Source of the DNA: VFKI01 sp033762075
Lineage (GTDB): Bacteria > Pseudomonadota > Gammaproteobacteria > DSM-16500
NCBI GenBank assembly: GCA_033762075.1
Contig: JANRLY010000019.1
Coordinates: 1 to 64,000, forward strand
Reading direction: 5' to 3'
DNA: 64,000 nt
Shown: piece after piece, positions 26,948 through 36,557 of the stretch
Numbering within the stretch: position 1 is the stretch's first letter
How the letters are laid out: every line of letters begins with the position of its first letter
The notes under the pieces: model-generated
Database searches by the model: none
What the model was told of the DNA's origin: nothing
What the model saw: the letters and a program-made list of their open reading frames with translations, nothing else
Made by a program: the position numbers and the translations under genes

Positions 26948-27571
26948 GTGAATAAACTAGACAACAGCGTCATTGCGTTGGCTGGCATTGCCCAAGCCAT
27001 TGGTCTCGTCAGCGAAATTGCTCACACGGGTAAATTCAATGAAGTCGCCTTTGACGCAAGCTTACAAAGTATTTTGCAAACGGAATCCACTGACGTGTTA
27101 TCTGTTTATCACGGTTGGGATGGAATTCAATATGGTTTAACCAAACTCATTTGGTTGCTGACTCCACCTTCAAAGCCTGCGGAAACACGCTGCATGCTCT
27201 CAGTGATGCGTTTACAAAAAAAAATTTTTCGCTCAAACAAAATGCTGAACGCATTAACGCAACGTATTCAGCAAGCTAAAAAACAAGCAAATTATTTTTC
27301 ACCAACGCATCCCACAGTCATTTCTAACTTAGCTGATGCGTATGAAACAACACTCAATGCATTGCATTTCAGTACAGCTATCCGTGGCAATCCACGCATT
27401 GTGAATGCTCATCTCAACATCGAAAAGATTCGCGCCTTATTATTAGCTGGCGTACGATCAACTCTTTTGTGGCGACAACTAGGCGGCTCTAAACTCATGC
27501 TGATTTTTTGTCGCACAAAAATTCGCAACGCAGCTGAACAGATGCTAAAAAATTGTCAAACTGTTATTTGA
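26948..27571 (+). CDS. hflD: HflD homologue
   Basis: 207 residues, close to E. coli HflD (213). All-helical protein (VIALAGIAQAIGLVSEIAHTG, GLTKLIWLLTPPS, LADAYETTLNALH, RIVNAHLNIEKIRALLLAGVRSTLLWRQLGG). In E. coli it is a peripheral membrane protein that limits lambda lysogeny; its cellular job is unclear. It starts seven bases after mnmA and ends nine bases before purB, as in other gammaproteobacteria. Confidence 0.93.
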   Translation: MNKLDNSVIALAGIAQAIGLVSEIAHTGKFNEVAFDASLQSILQTESTDVLSVYHGWDGIQYGLTKLIWLLTPPSKPAETRCMLSVMRLQKKIFRSNKMLNALTQRIQQAKKQANYFSPTHPTVISNLADAYETTLNALHFSTAIRGNPRIVNAHLNIEKIRALLLAGVRSTLLWRQLGGSKLMLIFCRTKIRNAAEQMLKNCQTVI

Positions 27572-27580
27572 GGAAATAGG

Positions 27581-28948
27581 ATGGATCTTTCAGCACTTAT
27601 GGCCATTTCTCCACTTGAAGGGCGCTACCAAGAAAAACTCGATGATTTACGCCCCTTATTCAGCGAGTATGGCTTAATTCGTTTTCGTGTTTTAATTGAA
27701 ATTCGCTGGCTGCGTATGTTATCTGAGCATGCACACTTGTTTGAACTGCAACCTTTAAGCAAACACGCTGAACATTTGCTCGAAAACATCATCGAAGATT
27801 TTTCGCTACAAGATGCGACACGCATCAAACACATCGAGAGCGGCATTAATCACGACGTCAAAGCTGTCGAATATTTTATTAAAGAACGCATTGCGAATAA
27901 CACTGAATTAGCTGCCATCCAAGAATTTATTCATTTCGGTTGCACCTCCGAAGATATTAATAATCTTTCCTACAGCTTGATGTTACAGACTGCGCGCAAA
28001 CAAATTATTTTACCGGTGCTCGATGAATTACTCGCGATTTTAAAAACTCTCTCACACACTTATGCTAAACAACCCATGTTGTCTCGCACACACGGTCAAC
28101 CAGCAACACCGACAACCGTCGGCAAAGAAATGGCAAACTTTGCTGCACGATTAAAAAGACAAATGACACAACTCATTGAGACAATGATTTTAGGCAAACT
28201 CAATGGTGCTTCAGGGAATTACAACGCCCTCGCTTTCGCTTGTCCAGAGGTGGACTGGCAAATCTTGAGTAAAAATTTCGTGAGCTCACTGGGCCTACAA
28301 TGGAACCCTTACACTACACAAATTGAACCGCATGATTGTATTGCTGAGTTTTTTGCTGTACTCATGCGCATCAACACAATCTTAATTGATTTTTGCCGTG
28401 ATATGTGGGGTTATATTTCACTCGATTATTTCAAACAAAAAACCATTCACAATGAAGTGGGTTCTTCTATCATGCCGCATAAAATCAATCCAATTGATTT
28501 TGAAAATGCCGAAGGTAATCTGGGTATTGCAAATGCACTCCTCGATCACATGGCCTTGAAATTACCTATTTCGCGCTGGCAACGTGACCTTTCTGACTCA
28601 ACTGTTTTAAGAAATACTGGTGTTGCCGTTGCGCATAGCATACTTGCTTGGCGTTCTGTTTTACGTGGATTAGATCGTGTTGAGCCGAACTTAACTAAGC
28701 TCAATGCAGACCTTGAAGCCCATTGGGAAATTCTTTCTGAACCGATACAAACGATTTTGCGTCGCTACGGTGTTCAGAATGCTTACGAACAATTAAAACA
28801 ATTTTCACGCGGCAAAAAAATCACAAAAGAATCTTTACACGCATTCGTCGGTACTCTGCCGCTGCCAGAAGCAATCAAAAATCAACTGTATGCATTAACG
28901 CCCGCCGATTATTTAGGATACGCCGATAATTTAGCCGAACGCATATAA
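27581..28948 (+). CDS. purB: Adenylosuccinate lyase
   Basis: 455 residues, E. coli length. Catalyses two purine steps (SAICAR to AICAR, adenylosuccinate to AMP). The fumarase-superfamily signature is SSIMPHKINPIDFENAEGN; the catalytic regions HFGCTSEDINNLSY and LSRTHGQPATPTTVGKE are intact. It has an AGGAAA ribosome-binding site. Confidence 0.97.
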   Translation: MDLSALMAISPLEGRYQEKLDDLRPLFSEYGLIRFRVLIEIRWLRMLSEHAHLFELQPLSKHAEHLLENIIEDFSLQDATRIKHIESGINHDVKAVEYFIKERIANNTELAAIQEFIHFGCTSEDINNLSYSLMLQTARKQIILPVLDELLAILKTLSHTYAKQPMLSRTHGQPATPTTVGKEMANFAARLKRQMTQLIETMILGKLNGASGNYNALAFACPEVDWQILSKNFVSSLGLQWNPYTTQIEPHDCIAEFFAVLMRINTILIDFCRDMWGYISLDYFKQKTIHNEVGSSIMPHKINPIDFENAEGNLGIANALLDHMALKLPISRWQRDLSDSTVLRNTGVAVAHSILAWRSVLRGLDRVEPNLTKLNADLEAHWEILSEPIQTILRRYGVQNAYEQLKQFSRGKKITKESLHAFVGTLPLPEAIKNQLYALTPADYLGYADNLAERI

Positions 28949-28980
28949 CGTATAGCATTTAGTGATCAAGGAAGATAAAC

Positions 28981-29919
28981 ATGTTCGATGCACTACAAAA
29001 AAAACTAAGAGAAAAACTAGTCAACTGGTTAATCAAAGAACCAGCACCAGAAGCAATTCCACCGTATGACTATGAGCGCTTGCGTTATGAAGTCCGGCCT
29101 GGCGATGTTTTACTCATAGAAGGACGCAGTCGCATCAGCAACATCATTCGCGGGATCACACAAAGCCCCTGGACACACGCCGCATTATACATTGGACGTT
29201 TTCATGACATCGAAGATCACAGCTTAAAAAAAATGATCTCACGTCAACTTAAAAAAAGAGAAAATGTTCGTCTTGTCATCGAAGTCATGCTAGGAAAAGG
29301 TACGATTGTCACACCGTTAGTACATTATCGTCATACCCATATTCGTATTTGTCGACCAACACGTTTGTCGCCCGAAGATGCACAATTAGTAATAGCTTAT
29401 GCAGTGAATTCACTTGGAAAACCGTACAATGTTCGCAGATTATTAGATTTAGCACGGTTTTTGTTGCCCTGGTCTATTTTACCGCGCCGTTGGAAATCAA
29501 GCTTATTTCGCACATCAACGGGTGAAATTGAAAGTGGGATTTGTTCTTCTATGATTGCTGATGCATTTAATTCAGTACAATTTCCAATTTTACCGCTGTT
29601 TCAATCCGAACAAGAAGGCATTACGGTCATCAAACGCAATCCACATTTATATTCTCCAAAAGATTTTGACTACTCACCATATTTCGAAATCATTAAATGC
29701 CCGACATTGAGCCCTGAAGAAGAAAGGCCTTTTTACCGCCGCATGCCTTGGTCAACCACAGCAATGCATCATGATCATGGCATTGTTTCCACACCGAGTA
29801 AAAAAATAGAAGATAAAAAAGCAAATATATTTAGTCGGTTCAGTAAGAAAAAATCCAGCACTGATTCAACAGAAGATGAAAATAAATCCCATACACCCGA
29901 TCATCCAGAAACTGATTAA
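28981..29919 (+). CDS. YiiX/YaeF-type permuted papain-fold amidase (C92-like)
   Basis: 312 residues without a signal peptide. The core has RPGDVLLIEGRSRISNIIRGIT and SPWTHAALYIGRF with the catalytic His. The catalytic Cys is in ESGICSSMIADAF, giving the permuted His-before-Cys order of the NlpC/P60 superfamily. Substrate unknown; relatives act on lipids or peptides. A C-terminal tail of about 50 residues is Lys/Ser/Asp-rich and looks disordered (SKKKSSTDSTEDENKSHTP). It is 32 bases after purB and 17 bases before the DUF2845 gene. Confidence 0.8.
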   Translation: MFDALQKKLREKLVNWLIKEPAPEAIPPYDYERLRYEVRPGDVLLIEGRSRISNIIRGITQSPWTHAALYIGRFHDIEDHSLKKMISRQLKKRENVRLVIEVMLGKGTIVTPLVHYRHTHIRICRPTRLSPEDAQLVIAYAVNSLGKPYNVRRLLDLARFLLPWSILPRRWKSSLFRTSTGEIESGICSSMIADAFNSVQFPILPLFQSEQEGITVIKRNPHLYSPKDFDYSPYFEIIKCPTLSPEEERPFYRRMPWSTTAMHHDHGIVSTPSKKIEDKKANIFSRFSKKKSSTDSTEDENKSHTPDHPETD

Positions 29920-29936
29920 TTATAGGAGAATTATTT

Positions 29937-30503
29937 ATGAAAAAAATAACGCTAGGCGCCTTACTTTCTTTGGGCATCACTTCCCCAGCATTCGCTTTTT
30001 TCTGTCCGACAAATCTTCAAATGATTGAATTTGGTGACAGCATTGATCATGTGCAACAACAATGCGGCAAACCAGCTTCCACTCAAAAGCTAAAAGTCAG
30101 TCAAGATGCTACTGCACAAGAGTGGGTTTACAATAAAAATAATGTTTCTCAAGCTCAAGCACAAGGGATGTCACAAACCTATAATCCACAACAATTAAAA
30201 ATCATGTTTGCGAATAAACATGTCACGAGCATCACATTGAACGGCTTCCCTACCGACAACAGCAATGGCAATTGCAATCCAGATATTACCATCAACTCTT
30301 TAATTGATGATGTCAAAGCAGCTTGCGGCAAACCTGACATGGTGACACTCGACAATAGTGCCAGTAATAATGAAAGCAACCAACTGTCGCAAAACCCTAG
30401 TGATGAAAAAGATCTTACGAAAGGCACCGTTGAATTAACCTATGACTCTTCACCACCGGTTACGTTAGTTTTCCAAGATGGGAAGTTAACTGAGAAAAAA
30501 TAA
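29937..30503 (+). CDS. Exported DUF2845 protein
   Basis: 188 residues. The signal peptide MKKITLGALLSLGITSPAFA is followed by FFCPTNLQMIEFGDSIDHVQQQCGKP, and a second, similar module (CNPDITINSLIDDVKAACGKP). The two CGKP motifs and paired cysteines are typical of DUF2845, whose members are small periplasmic proteins of unknown role. AGGAG lies upstream. Convergent with the P1 peptidase gene, with nine bases between the stops and no hairpin there. Confidence 0.8.
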   Translation: MKKITLGALLSLGITSPAFAFFCPTNLQMIEFGDSIDHVQQQCGKPASTQKLKVSQDATAQEWVYNKNNVSQAQAQGMSQTYNPQQLKIMFANKHVTSITLNGFPTDNSNGNCNPDITINSLIDDVKAACGKPDMVTLDNSASNNESNQLSQNPSDEKDLTKGTVELTYDSSPPVTLVFQDGKLTEKK

Positions 30504-30512
30504 AATGATCAG

Positions 30513-31397
30513 TTATGCGCTTACCGCATCTATAATCGCTAAACGAACAGCCTCTGCAGCAGCTACACTGACATTATTTTCATGTGCTGGCACTTCATTC
30601 GTTGTCACGCAAAAAATGAGATCGCCATCGTAGCGTGTAAAAACCGGTGAAATGGCGCGCGCCATTCCAGTCGAAGCAACGCGTGCAATACGGGATAATT
30701 CTGCTTTCGAAAAACGCGCATTGGTCATCACTGCAACTAAAGTGGTATTCAACGCAGATGCCGTATTAGCATAGGGATTGTGGAGTAAAAATTTTTCAGT
30801 GTCAGTGAAAGTTTGATCTTTCGAACGTGCACCAGCGATGATGTCTCCTTGCTGATTGCGTACATCACCTAAACAATTCACAACAGCATATGCTGTCACA
30901 ATAATGCCATGCGGCAATGTGACGGTATGCCACCCAAAACCTCCCGGTGAAGGCTCTGTACCCGCAACCATTTTGCCGACTGTTGCACTTCTCCCTGCCC
31001 CAATAGCACCGCGCATAGGATTTTCAGGGATCGCGGCACGACATGCTTGATAGGCATCCTCAGCCGTCGGAGGCGCTTGTGAAATGGCACAGTCATAAAT
31101 AGCAGCCGCTGGGACGATGGGGATCGTTGTATGGGGTGTTTGAAATCCTTTTCCTTGTTCCTTTAAAAAATTCATCACACCGGCAGTTGCATTCAAGCCA
31201 AAAGCGCTGCCGCCCGCAAAACACAACCCATGAATACCAGGCACTGTTGCGGTGGGCTCAAGGACATGTAATTCCCGGCTAGCAGGGGCTGCACCACAAA
31301 GATGGTATACCGCAATTGCTTCAGATTCGAACAAAAAAACAGAAATCCCCGTTTTTTTGTCTAAACAGGTATAATGCCCAACTCGAATATTTAACAT
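30513..31397 (-). CDS. P1-family (S58, DmpA-like) aminopeptidase
   Basis: 294 residues. The family pattern is visible: VGHYTCLDKKTGISVFLFE, GGSAFGLNATAGVMNFLKEQG, GAIGAGRSATVGK and NTTLVAVMTNARFSKAEL. DmpA enzymes cleave themselves before a Ser or Thr in the last motif to expose an N-terminal nucleophile. Here the residue would be Thr in the sequence LNTTLVAV. No signal peptide, so cytoplasmic. The start faces tamA across only 17 bases, so the two promoters must overlap the opposing genes. Confidence 0.88.
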   Translation of the reverse strand: MLNIRVGHYTCLDKKTGISVFLFESEAIAVYHLCGAAPASRELHVLEPTATVPGIHGLCFAGGSAFGLNATAGVMNFLKEQGKGFQTPHTTIPIVPAAAIYDCAISQAPPTAEDAYQACRAAIPENPMRGAIGAGRSATVGKMVAGTEPSPGGFGWHTVTLPHGIIVTAYAVVNCLGDVRNQQGDIIAGARSKDQTFTDTEKFLLHNPYANTASALNTTLVAVMTNARFSKAELSRIARVASTGMARAISPVFTRYDGDLIFCVTTNEVPAHENNVSVAAAEAVRLAIIDAVSA

Positions 31398-31414
31398 TAG
31401 CTTTATAGTGCCTC

Positions 31415-33136
31415 ATGAAAAAATGGCTTTTATATTTGATCATGACGCTAGGATGCATCTTGATTGTCGAAATCGCAGCGGCGAAAGAATCCGTGCAAAT
31501 TTCAGTGACCGGCGTCACTGGGCCTGCGCTCGAAAATATTTTGATCAAGCTCAATGGTCAACCCATTATGCAGGGCGACTCTACTCCCTCAGCGGATGAA
31601 ATCCAAGCATTTTCAACAATAGCACCGGGGTTGATTCATAAAGCCATGGAACCCTTCGGTTACTTCAATGCTAACGTTCAACTAGCCAGCATCACAAAAC
31701 AAGACAAAAAATGGCATCTCACTTTTACTGTTAAACCAGGCCACGCTGTGCACATCCAAAAGATTAACATCGTGATTGCAGGACCCGGACAACATAACAC
31801 CGCCATAGAAAAATATATCCGCCATTTTCCACTCAAAAAAGATGATCCCTTTTCAACTGAAGCCTATGAAAAAGCTCGAGACGCTTTATTAGACACCATT
31901 AATAATCAAGGCTATTTAGATGCGAGATTCGATCAAAAAGAAGTGTTGATTGATCGCAAACATTATTCTGCCGTAATCACATTACATTTAACCACAGGCA
32001 CAAGATATTATTTTGGGCCGGTGACTTTTAGTGAAAATCCACTCCATCAATCTTTTCTCAATCGCTTTATTACCTTCAAAGAAGGCGAACCTTTTTCAAA
32101 TGAAAAATTATTAACGTTGCAACAAAATTTAAGTAGTAGCCAATATTTTCAACAAGTTCTCGTATCACCACAAATAAATAAAACCAACGCATATCGTGTA
32201 CCGATTCACATCGATGTAACATTACCTAAAGCCAAACATTATCTGTTTGGTTTTGGCTACGGTACTTTCACTGGGCCACGAGCTACTTTTGGTGTTGATT
32301 ACAAACGTGTCGGTCACACAGGACAACATTTTTCATTGCGCACACAATTATCTTCGACATTGAGTGCGGTCGGTGGAAAATATTACATTCCCGGAAAAAA
32401 CCCTCTCACTGATCAATATGTCTTCGGGGTTGAAATTCAAAAATTTACGCCGCCCACGGGTGAAAGTTTTTCTGAAAGTTTGTCTGCGAGTCGCATTAAA
32501 ACTTATAATGATTGGCAGCATACGCTAAGCTTGAATTACTTGATTGAACGCTACAAAGTCGGCGAGGACCCCACTGAATCAAGTCAATCACTTTATCCGA
32601 GTTATACATTATCTTGGCTTCATGCTGATAATTTAATGAATCCTACTAGAGCTGCTATGATCAACTTTAATATTAAAGGCGCGAGCGAGCATTTTTTATC
32701 ACATAATAATTTTTTTCAAACAGACATAAAAGGTAAATTGATTTTTAGTCCAACACAAATGAGCCGCGTGATTGTTCGTGGCAATTTAGGCTATACCGTT
32801 GTAAATGATTTAACACGCTTACCTTTCACTATGCGTTATTTTGCGGGTGGTCTCGATAGCGTGCGCGGTTATAATTACAGCAGCATCGGTCCAGGTCGTT
32901 ATTTAGAAACGGCCAGCATTGAATTTCAACATCAATTAATTGGTGATTTAAGTGGTGCAGTTTTTTATGATGTCGGTACAGCCACAGATCACTTTAATGA
33001 TGAATTATTTCGCGGTGCAGGCGTTGGATTGGTTTATCACTCCATGCTCGGCCCCATTAAAATATACTTCGAGCGCGCGTTAAGCAAACCTGGCAAACCA
33101 TTCCATATGGATTTTAGTATAGGACCCGACCTATGA
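31415..33136 (+). CDS. tamA: TamA, Omp85-family outer-membrane assembly protein
   Basis: 573 residues (E. coli TamA 577). The signal peptide is followed by three POTRA domains (about 30-270), for example VQISVTGVTGPALENIL, HIQKINIVIAGPG and TRYYFGPVTFSENPLH. A 16-strand barrel follows, ending in GPIKIYFERALSKPG...FHMDFSIGP. The conserved lid-lock motif appears as VRGYNYSSIGP. Overlaps tamB by four bases. It is an Omp85 protein but has the TamA arrangement, not that of a TpsB transporter. Confidence 0.94.
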   Translation: MKKWLLYLIMTLGCILIVEIAAAKESVQISVTGVTGPALENILIKLNGQPIMQGDSTPSADEIQAFSTIAPGLIHKAMEPFGYFNANVQLASITKQDKKWHLTFTVKPGHAVHIQKINIVIAGPGQHNTAIEKYIRHFPLKKDDPFSTEAYEKARDALLDTINNQGYLDARFDQKEVLIDRKHYSAVITLHLTTGTRYYFGPVTFSENPLHQSFLNRFITFKEGEPFSNEKLLTLQQNLSSSQYFQQVLVSPQINKTNAYRVPIHIDVTLPKAKHYLFGFGYGTFTGPRATFGVDYKRVGHTGQHFSLRTQLSSTLSAVGGKYYIPGKNPLTDQYVFGVEIQKFTPPTGESFSESLSASRIKTYNDWQHTLSLNYLIERYKVGEDPTESSQSLYPSYTLSWLHADNLMNPTRAAMINFNIKGASEHFLSHNNFFQTDIKGKLIFSPTQMSRVIVRGNLGYTVVNDLTRLPFTMRYFAGGLDSVRGYNYSSIGPGRYLETASIEFQHQLIGDLSGAVFYDVGTATDHFNDELFRGAGVGLVYHSMLGPIKIYFERALSKPGKPFHMDFSIGPDL

Positions 33137-35139
33137 TTAAAATCATTTTCAATACACTGGTCTTATTTATTTTTTCAATGTGCTGTTTTATTGCATACTG
33201 TCTATTATTTACAACGACCGGATTGATCACAGAAGTTGATTTAATAAAAAAATATTTACCCGGAAAATTGTCTATTCAAACTATACAAGGCAGTTTATTT
33301 TCTCAATTCAAACTACAAAACATTCGCTATACATTACCAGATCAATCAACCAACATTCGCATTAAATCCCTTGGATTAAAATGGGAACCGGCCGCACTTT
33401 TTGTGGGCAAAATTTCGATTGATTTGATTCAATTAGATCATGCTAATATTAGCGTTCATGCACTCCCTAATACTTCATCTCATGAAACTTCTTTCAAACT
33501 TCCTGCCTACGTAAAGCGCTTCATCATTAAGCATGTCGAGATCAATCAATTCAATGCGGATATTTTAAAAAATCAACTTTATTTAACAGGTGACGCAACA
33601 AATCACTGGAATCTCACTTGGCACGCAAACATACCTAATCTTTCACAGTTCATGCCAAATTTAAAAGGCGCATTAAAAACGTCTGGAAAAATATCCGGGC
33701 CATTATTGACACCAGTCATAACAAGTCAATCAACTATTCACAAATTTAAACTAGGGGAACAAAAAGCTTCCTCCATTGAAATTAACACGCATATTTATTT
33801 TCAACCTGACATTCAATCACGCGTTTCTATCACAGCAAATGAACTCATTCTTGAAGGTCAACTCATTAAAAAATTGTATTTACCGCTCGCAGGATCATTT
33901 CACAAGAATGTATCGAATGACTCAATGACACTGAAAAGTCGTCAATTTGAAATTCCACCGCTTGGCATCACCTTAAGAAATATTCTCATGCATGCAACAA
34001 TACAGCCTAACCATATCATCCAATTCAATGGTGAAATGTCTTCTGGAAAAGGCAAGGCTCAATTCGATGGAAATCTTGATAAAACGATGACGTTAAATGT
34101 GAAAGGTGAAAATTTCTCTGTGATTGCTTCTGAGCATTATCATATGAAACTCTCGCCAAATTTGAAAATCCATTTTTCTGATAATCAATTAAACATTCAA
34201 GGAAAATTAAATATTCCTGAGGCAACCATTCAACTTAAAAATCCAAATAACTTGGTCACGCTCTCAGATGACGTTGTTTTTGTGGAACAAAAACATCTCG
34301 CCCCTGCTCTTCCGTTTAATGTCACATTGCAACTTACGATTGAACTCGGTCAATCCATTCACATTGCATATCAAGATTTAGAAACGGATTTAAGTGGTCA
34401 TTTACAGTTGCAACAAGTTGCAAATGGCGCATTAACAGCTGTCGGAGAATTAAGCGCATCCCATGGCACGTACGAAGCATATGGACAAACTTTAAAAATC
34501 ACAACAGGGCGATTAATTTATACAGGGGGTTCTTTTTATGATCCCGGTTTAAATATTTTGGCTGTTAAAAAATTGCAAGGTGTCAGTTTAAGTAGTGCAA
34601 CAACGAATTTTTCTCATAACGAACAATTGCCTGCAATTTATAATGGCACACAAACCATCACCGTTGGAATTCGAGTGAATGGTTCGCTAAATAATCCTGC
34701 CATCTCACTTTTTTCTGAACCCAGCATGAATCGAAAAGATATTTTATCTTATCTCGCGTTTGGTTATCCGCAATCCGAATTATCTGCTCATCAAGTCAGC
34801 GCATTACTAAGCATGGCTTCCGCTTTTGGCCCAAGCAATCACAATAAAACCGCTTCAAATATCGCAAATAAATTACAAAAAACCTTAGGATTCACCGAGT
34901 TTAATGTGGGTTCAACACAAGTATATGATCCGACGAATAGCACAACAGTGACAACAACCACTTTAGCCATCGGCAAACAAATTACACACAAACTCTCTCT
35001 GCATTACAATGTGGGATTATTTTATCCTGTTTCGATTTTAAACTTGCGCTACACCATTAATAAAAACTGGTCAATTCAATCAGAAAACAGTACGATCGAT
35101 AACGGTGCTGATGTATTATTTGGCATTGAGCGCGATTAA
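33133..35139 (+). CDS. tamB: TamB, short form
   Basis: 668 residues: an N-terminal membrane anchor (about 5-27), a periplasmic beta-rich body, and the C-terminal DUF490/TamB domain (VNGSLNNPAISLFSEPSMNRKDILSYLAFGYP, TLGFTEFNVGSTQVYD, IGKQITHKLSLHYN, end NGADVLFGIERD). It pairs with TamA in outer-membrane protein assembly or lipid transport. The family is usually about 1200 residues, so half of the bridging body is missing while both ends are intact. There is no frameshift, so this looks like a natural short variant. Confidence 0.9.
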   Translation: MIKIIFNTLVLFIFSMCCFIAYCLLFTTTGLITEVDLIKKYLPGKLSIQTIQGSLFSQFKLQNIRYTLPDQSTNIRIKSLGLKWEPAALFVGKISIDLIQLDHANISVHALPNTSSHETSFKLPAYVKRFIIKHVEINQFNADILKNQLYLTGDATNHWNLTWHANIPNLSQFMPNLKGALKTSGKISGPLLTPVITSQSTIHKFKLGEQKASSIEINTHIYFQPDIQSRVSITANELILEGQLIKKLYLPLAGSFHKNVSNDSMTLKSRQFEIPPLGITLRNILMHATIQPNHIIQFNGEMSSGKGKAQFDGNLDKTMTLNVKGENFSVIASEHYHMKLSPNLKIHFSDNQLNIQGKLNIPEATIQLKNPNNLVTLSDDVVFVEQKHLAPALPFNVTLQLTIELGQSIHIAYQDLETDLSGHLQLQQVANGALTAVGELSASHGTYEAYGQTLKITTGRLIYTGGSFYDPGLNILAVKKLQGVSLSSATTNFSHNEQLPAIYNGTQTITVGIRVNGSLNNPAISLFSEPSMNRKDILSYLAFGYPQSELSAHQVSALLSMASAFGPSNHNKTASNIANKLQKTLGFTEFNVGSTQVYDPTNSTTVTTTTLAIGKQITHKLSLHYNVGLFYPVSILNLRYTINKNWSIQSENSTIDNGADVLFGIERD

Positions 35140-35154
35140 GAAAGGAGATTTTAA

Positions 35155-35478
35155 ATGCACCGCAAAAAATTATTTTTTTTATGTTTGGGATTGGGTTTGA
35201 GCTGCAACGCTTTCGCTCAAGATCAAATTGCTAAACCTTACAATGCCCCGCCACCTGCAGAAGGTGCATTACAACCAGGGAACATCCCCCCCCTCAAACA
35301 ACCACCTCCTCCTAAAAAGCCTGGCGCAACGCTACCGAGTGCCGCGAATAACCTGAATAGTCAAATGCCACCCCCACCTCCTGGCTCAGGAAGTCTACAA
35401 CCACCCCCTGGCGAAGGACAACCTGGACAACAACCATCCTCTGGTCAACCACAAATGGGAACAACACCTAATCAGTGA
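35155..35478 (+). CDS. Exported proline-rich small protein
   Basis: 107 residues. The signal peptide ends at SCNAFA-QDQIAKPY; the mature part is about 85 residues of Pro, Gln and Gly with PPPP runs (KQPPPPKKPG, MPPPPPGSGSLQPPPGEG). It is probably an extended, unstructured periplasmic or surface chain. It follows tamB by 15 bases with AAGGAG before the ATG, so it belongs to the tamAB transcript. No family recognised. Confidence 0.75.
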   Translation: MHRKKLFFLCLGLGLSCNAFAQDQIAKPYNAPPPAEGALQPGNIPPLKQPPPPKKPGATLPSAANNLNSQMPPPPPGSGSLQPPPGEGQPGQQPSSGQPQMGTTPNQ

Positions 35479-35483
35479 GGAAT

Positions 35484-35513
35484 GCAGCCCGTTTGAAATC
35501 ATAAACGGGCTGC
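35484..35513. terminator. Hairpin between convergent genes
   Basis: GCAGCCCGTTT (35484-35494) and AAACGGGCTGC (35503-35513) form a perfect 11-bp stem with an eight-base loop. It lies between the proline-rich gene and the glycosyltransferase stop. There is no long T run, so termination may be partial. Confidence 0.65.
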
Positions 35514-35522
35514 TTAAGTAAT

Positions 35523-36482
35523 CTAGCTTTCTATTTTTTCTGGTGTCCCTTCCACAACACGACGAATCACGAAGCGCGGACGTTTGCGCACTTCTTGATA
35601 AATGCGCCCGATATATTCACCCACGATTCCTAATCCCAATAAAACAATACCGACTAAGAAAAACAAGATCGCGAATAATGTGAAAACCCCTTGCACTTCG
35701 GGGCCCACGATCAATCTGCGGATGAATAAAAAAACCACGAAAATAAAACTGAAAAAGGAAACTGCCATTCCAATGAGTGTAAATACTTGCAACGGAAAAA
35801 CTGAAAATCCGGTGACAAGATCAAAGTTGTAACGAATCAAACCATACAAAGTATAATTGGATGTTCCACCAAAACGACTTTCGTGACGCACCCCCACTTC
35901 AGTGGGATTGGTTGCATAATTGAGTGCAAGTGCTGGAATAAAGGTATTCATTTCTTCGGTAGAAACCATCAAATCCACAATGCGTCGACTATAAGCACGC
36001 AACATACAGCCTTCATCACGCATTTTTAATTTTGGCATCATCCATTCACGAACCTTATTGTGGCTGCGCGAAACGAATAAGCGCCACCAACTATCTTGTC
36101 GACCGAGACGATGAGTATTCACCACATCGTGCCCCGCTTCCATAGCAGCAACTAATTTTGGAATTTCTTCGGGAGGATTTTGTAAATCTGCATCCATCGT
36201 GATAATGATTTCACCACGGACTTTTTCGAAACCTGCCATGATAGCCATATGTTGGCCGAAGTTCCCATTAAACTCGATAACCCGAATGACATCGGGTCGA
36301 CGTTGGTGAAGGTCATGGAGTAAGGCCACTGATCGATCACGGCTACCATCATCAGTCAAAATGATTTCATAGGATTTACCGAGTTGATCCAATGTCGTGG
36401 TTAAACGTTGGAATAATGTTTCGAGATTCGCTTCTTCATTGTAGACAGGAATCACGATGCTAATGTAAGGGGCCTGGTTCAT
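35523..36482 (-). CDS. ArnC/GtrB-type polyprenyl-phosphate glycosyltransferase (GT2)
   Basis: 319 residues. The GT2 domain has SIVIPVYNEEANLETLF at the N terminus, the nucleotide-binding TDDGSRDRS, and the catalytic metal motif TMDADLQNPPEEIP. The C-terminal part has two membrane spans (about 230-255 and 265-290). The length and PPEEIPKL/GCMLRAYSR sequences resemble ArnC, which moves 4-deoxy-4-formamido-arabinose to undecaprenyl phosphate. No other arn genes are nearby, so the sugar is uncertain. Confidence 0.88.
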   Translation of the reverse strand: MNQAPYISIVIPVYNEEANLETLFQRLTTTLDQLGKSYEIILTDDGSRDRSVALLHDLHQRRPDVIRVIEFNGNFGQHMAIMAGFEKVRGEIIITMDADLQNPPEEIPKLVAAMEAGHDVVNTHRLGRQDSWWRLFVSRSHNKVREWMMPKLKMRDEGCMLRAYSRRIVDLMVSTEEMNTFIPALALNYATNPTEVGVRHESRFGGTSNYTLYGLIRYNFDLVTGFSVFPLQVFTLIGMAVSFFSFIFVVFLFIRRLIVGPEVQGVFTLFAILFFLVGIVLLGLGIVGEYIGRIYQEVRKRPRFVIRRVVEGTPEKIES

Positions 36483-36557
36483 GAGAACACCTGTTAAATA
36501 AACTGCAATGGGGGCAAATTATACGGTAAAATGTGCTGCACGTCTCAGGATTTTGAT

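Noticed and set aside
31415..33136. TamA as the TpsB partner of the haemagglutinin-like protein
   Set aside because: It has three POTRA domains and is coupled to tamB. TpsB proteins have two POTRA domains and an N-terminal plug helix.
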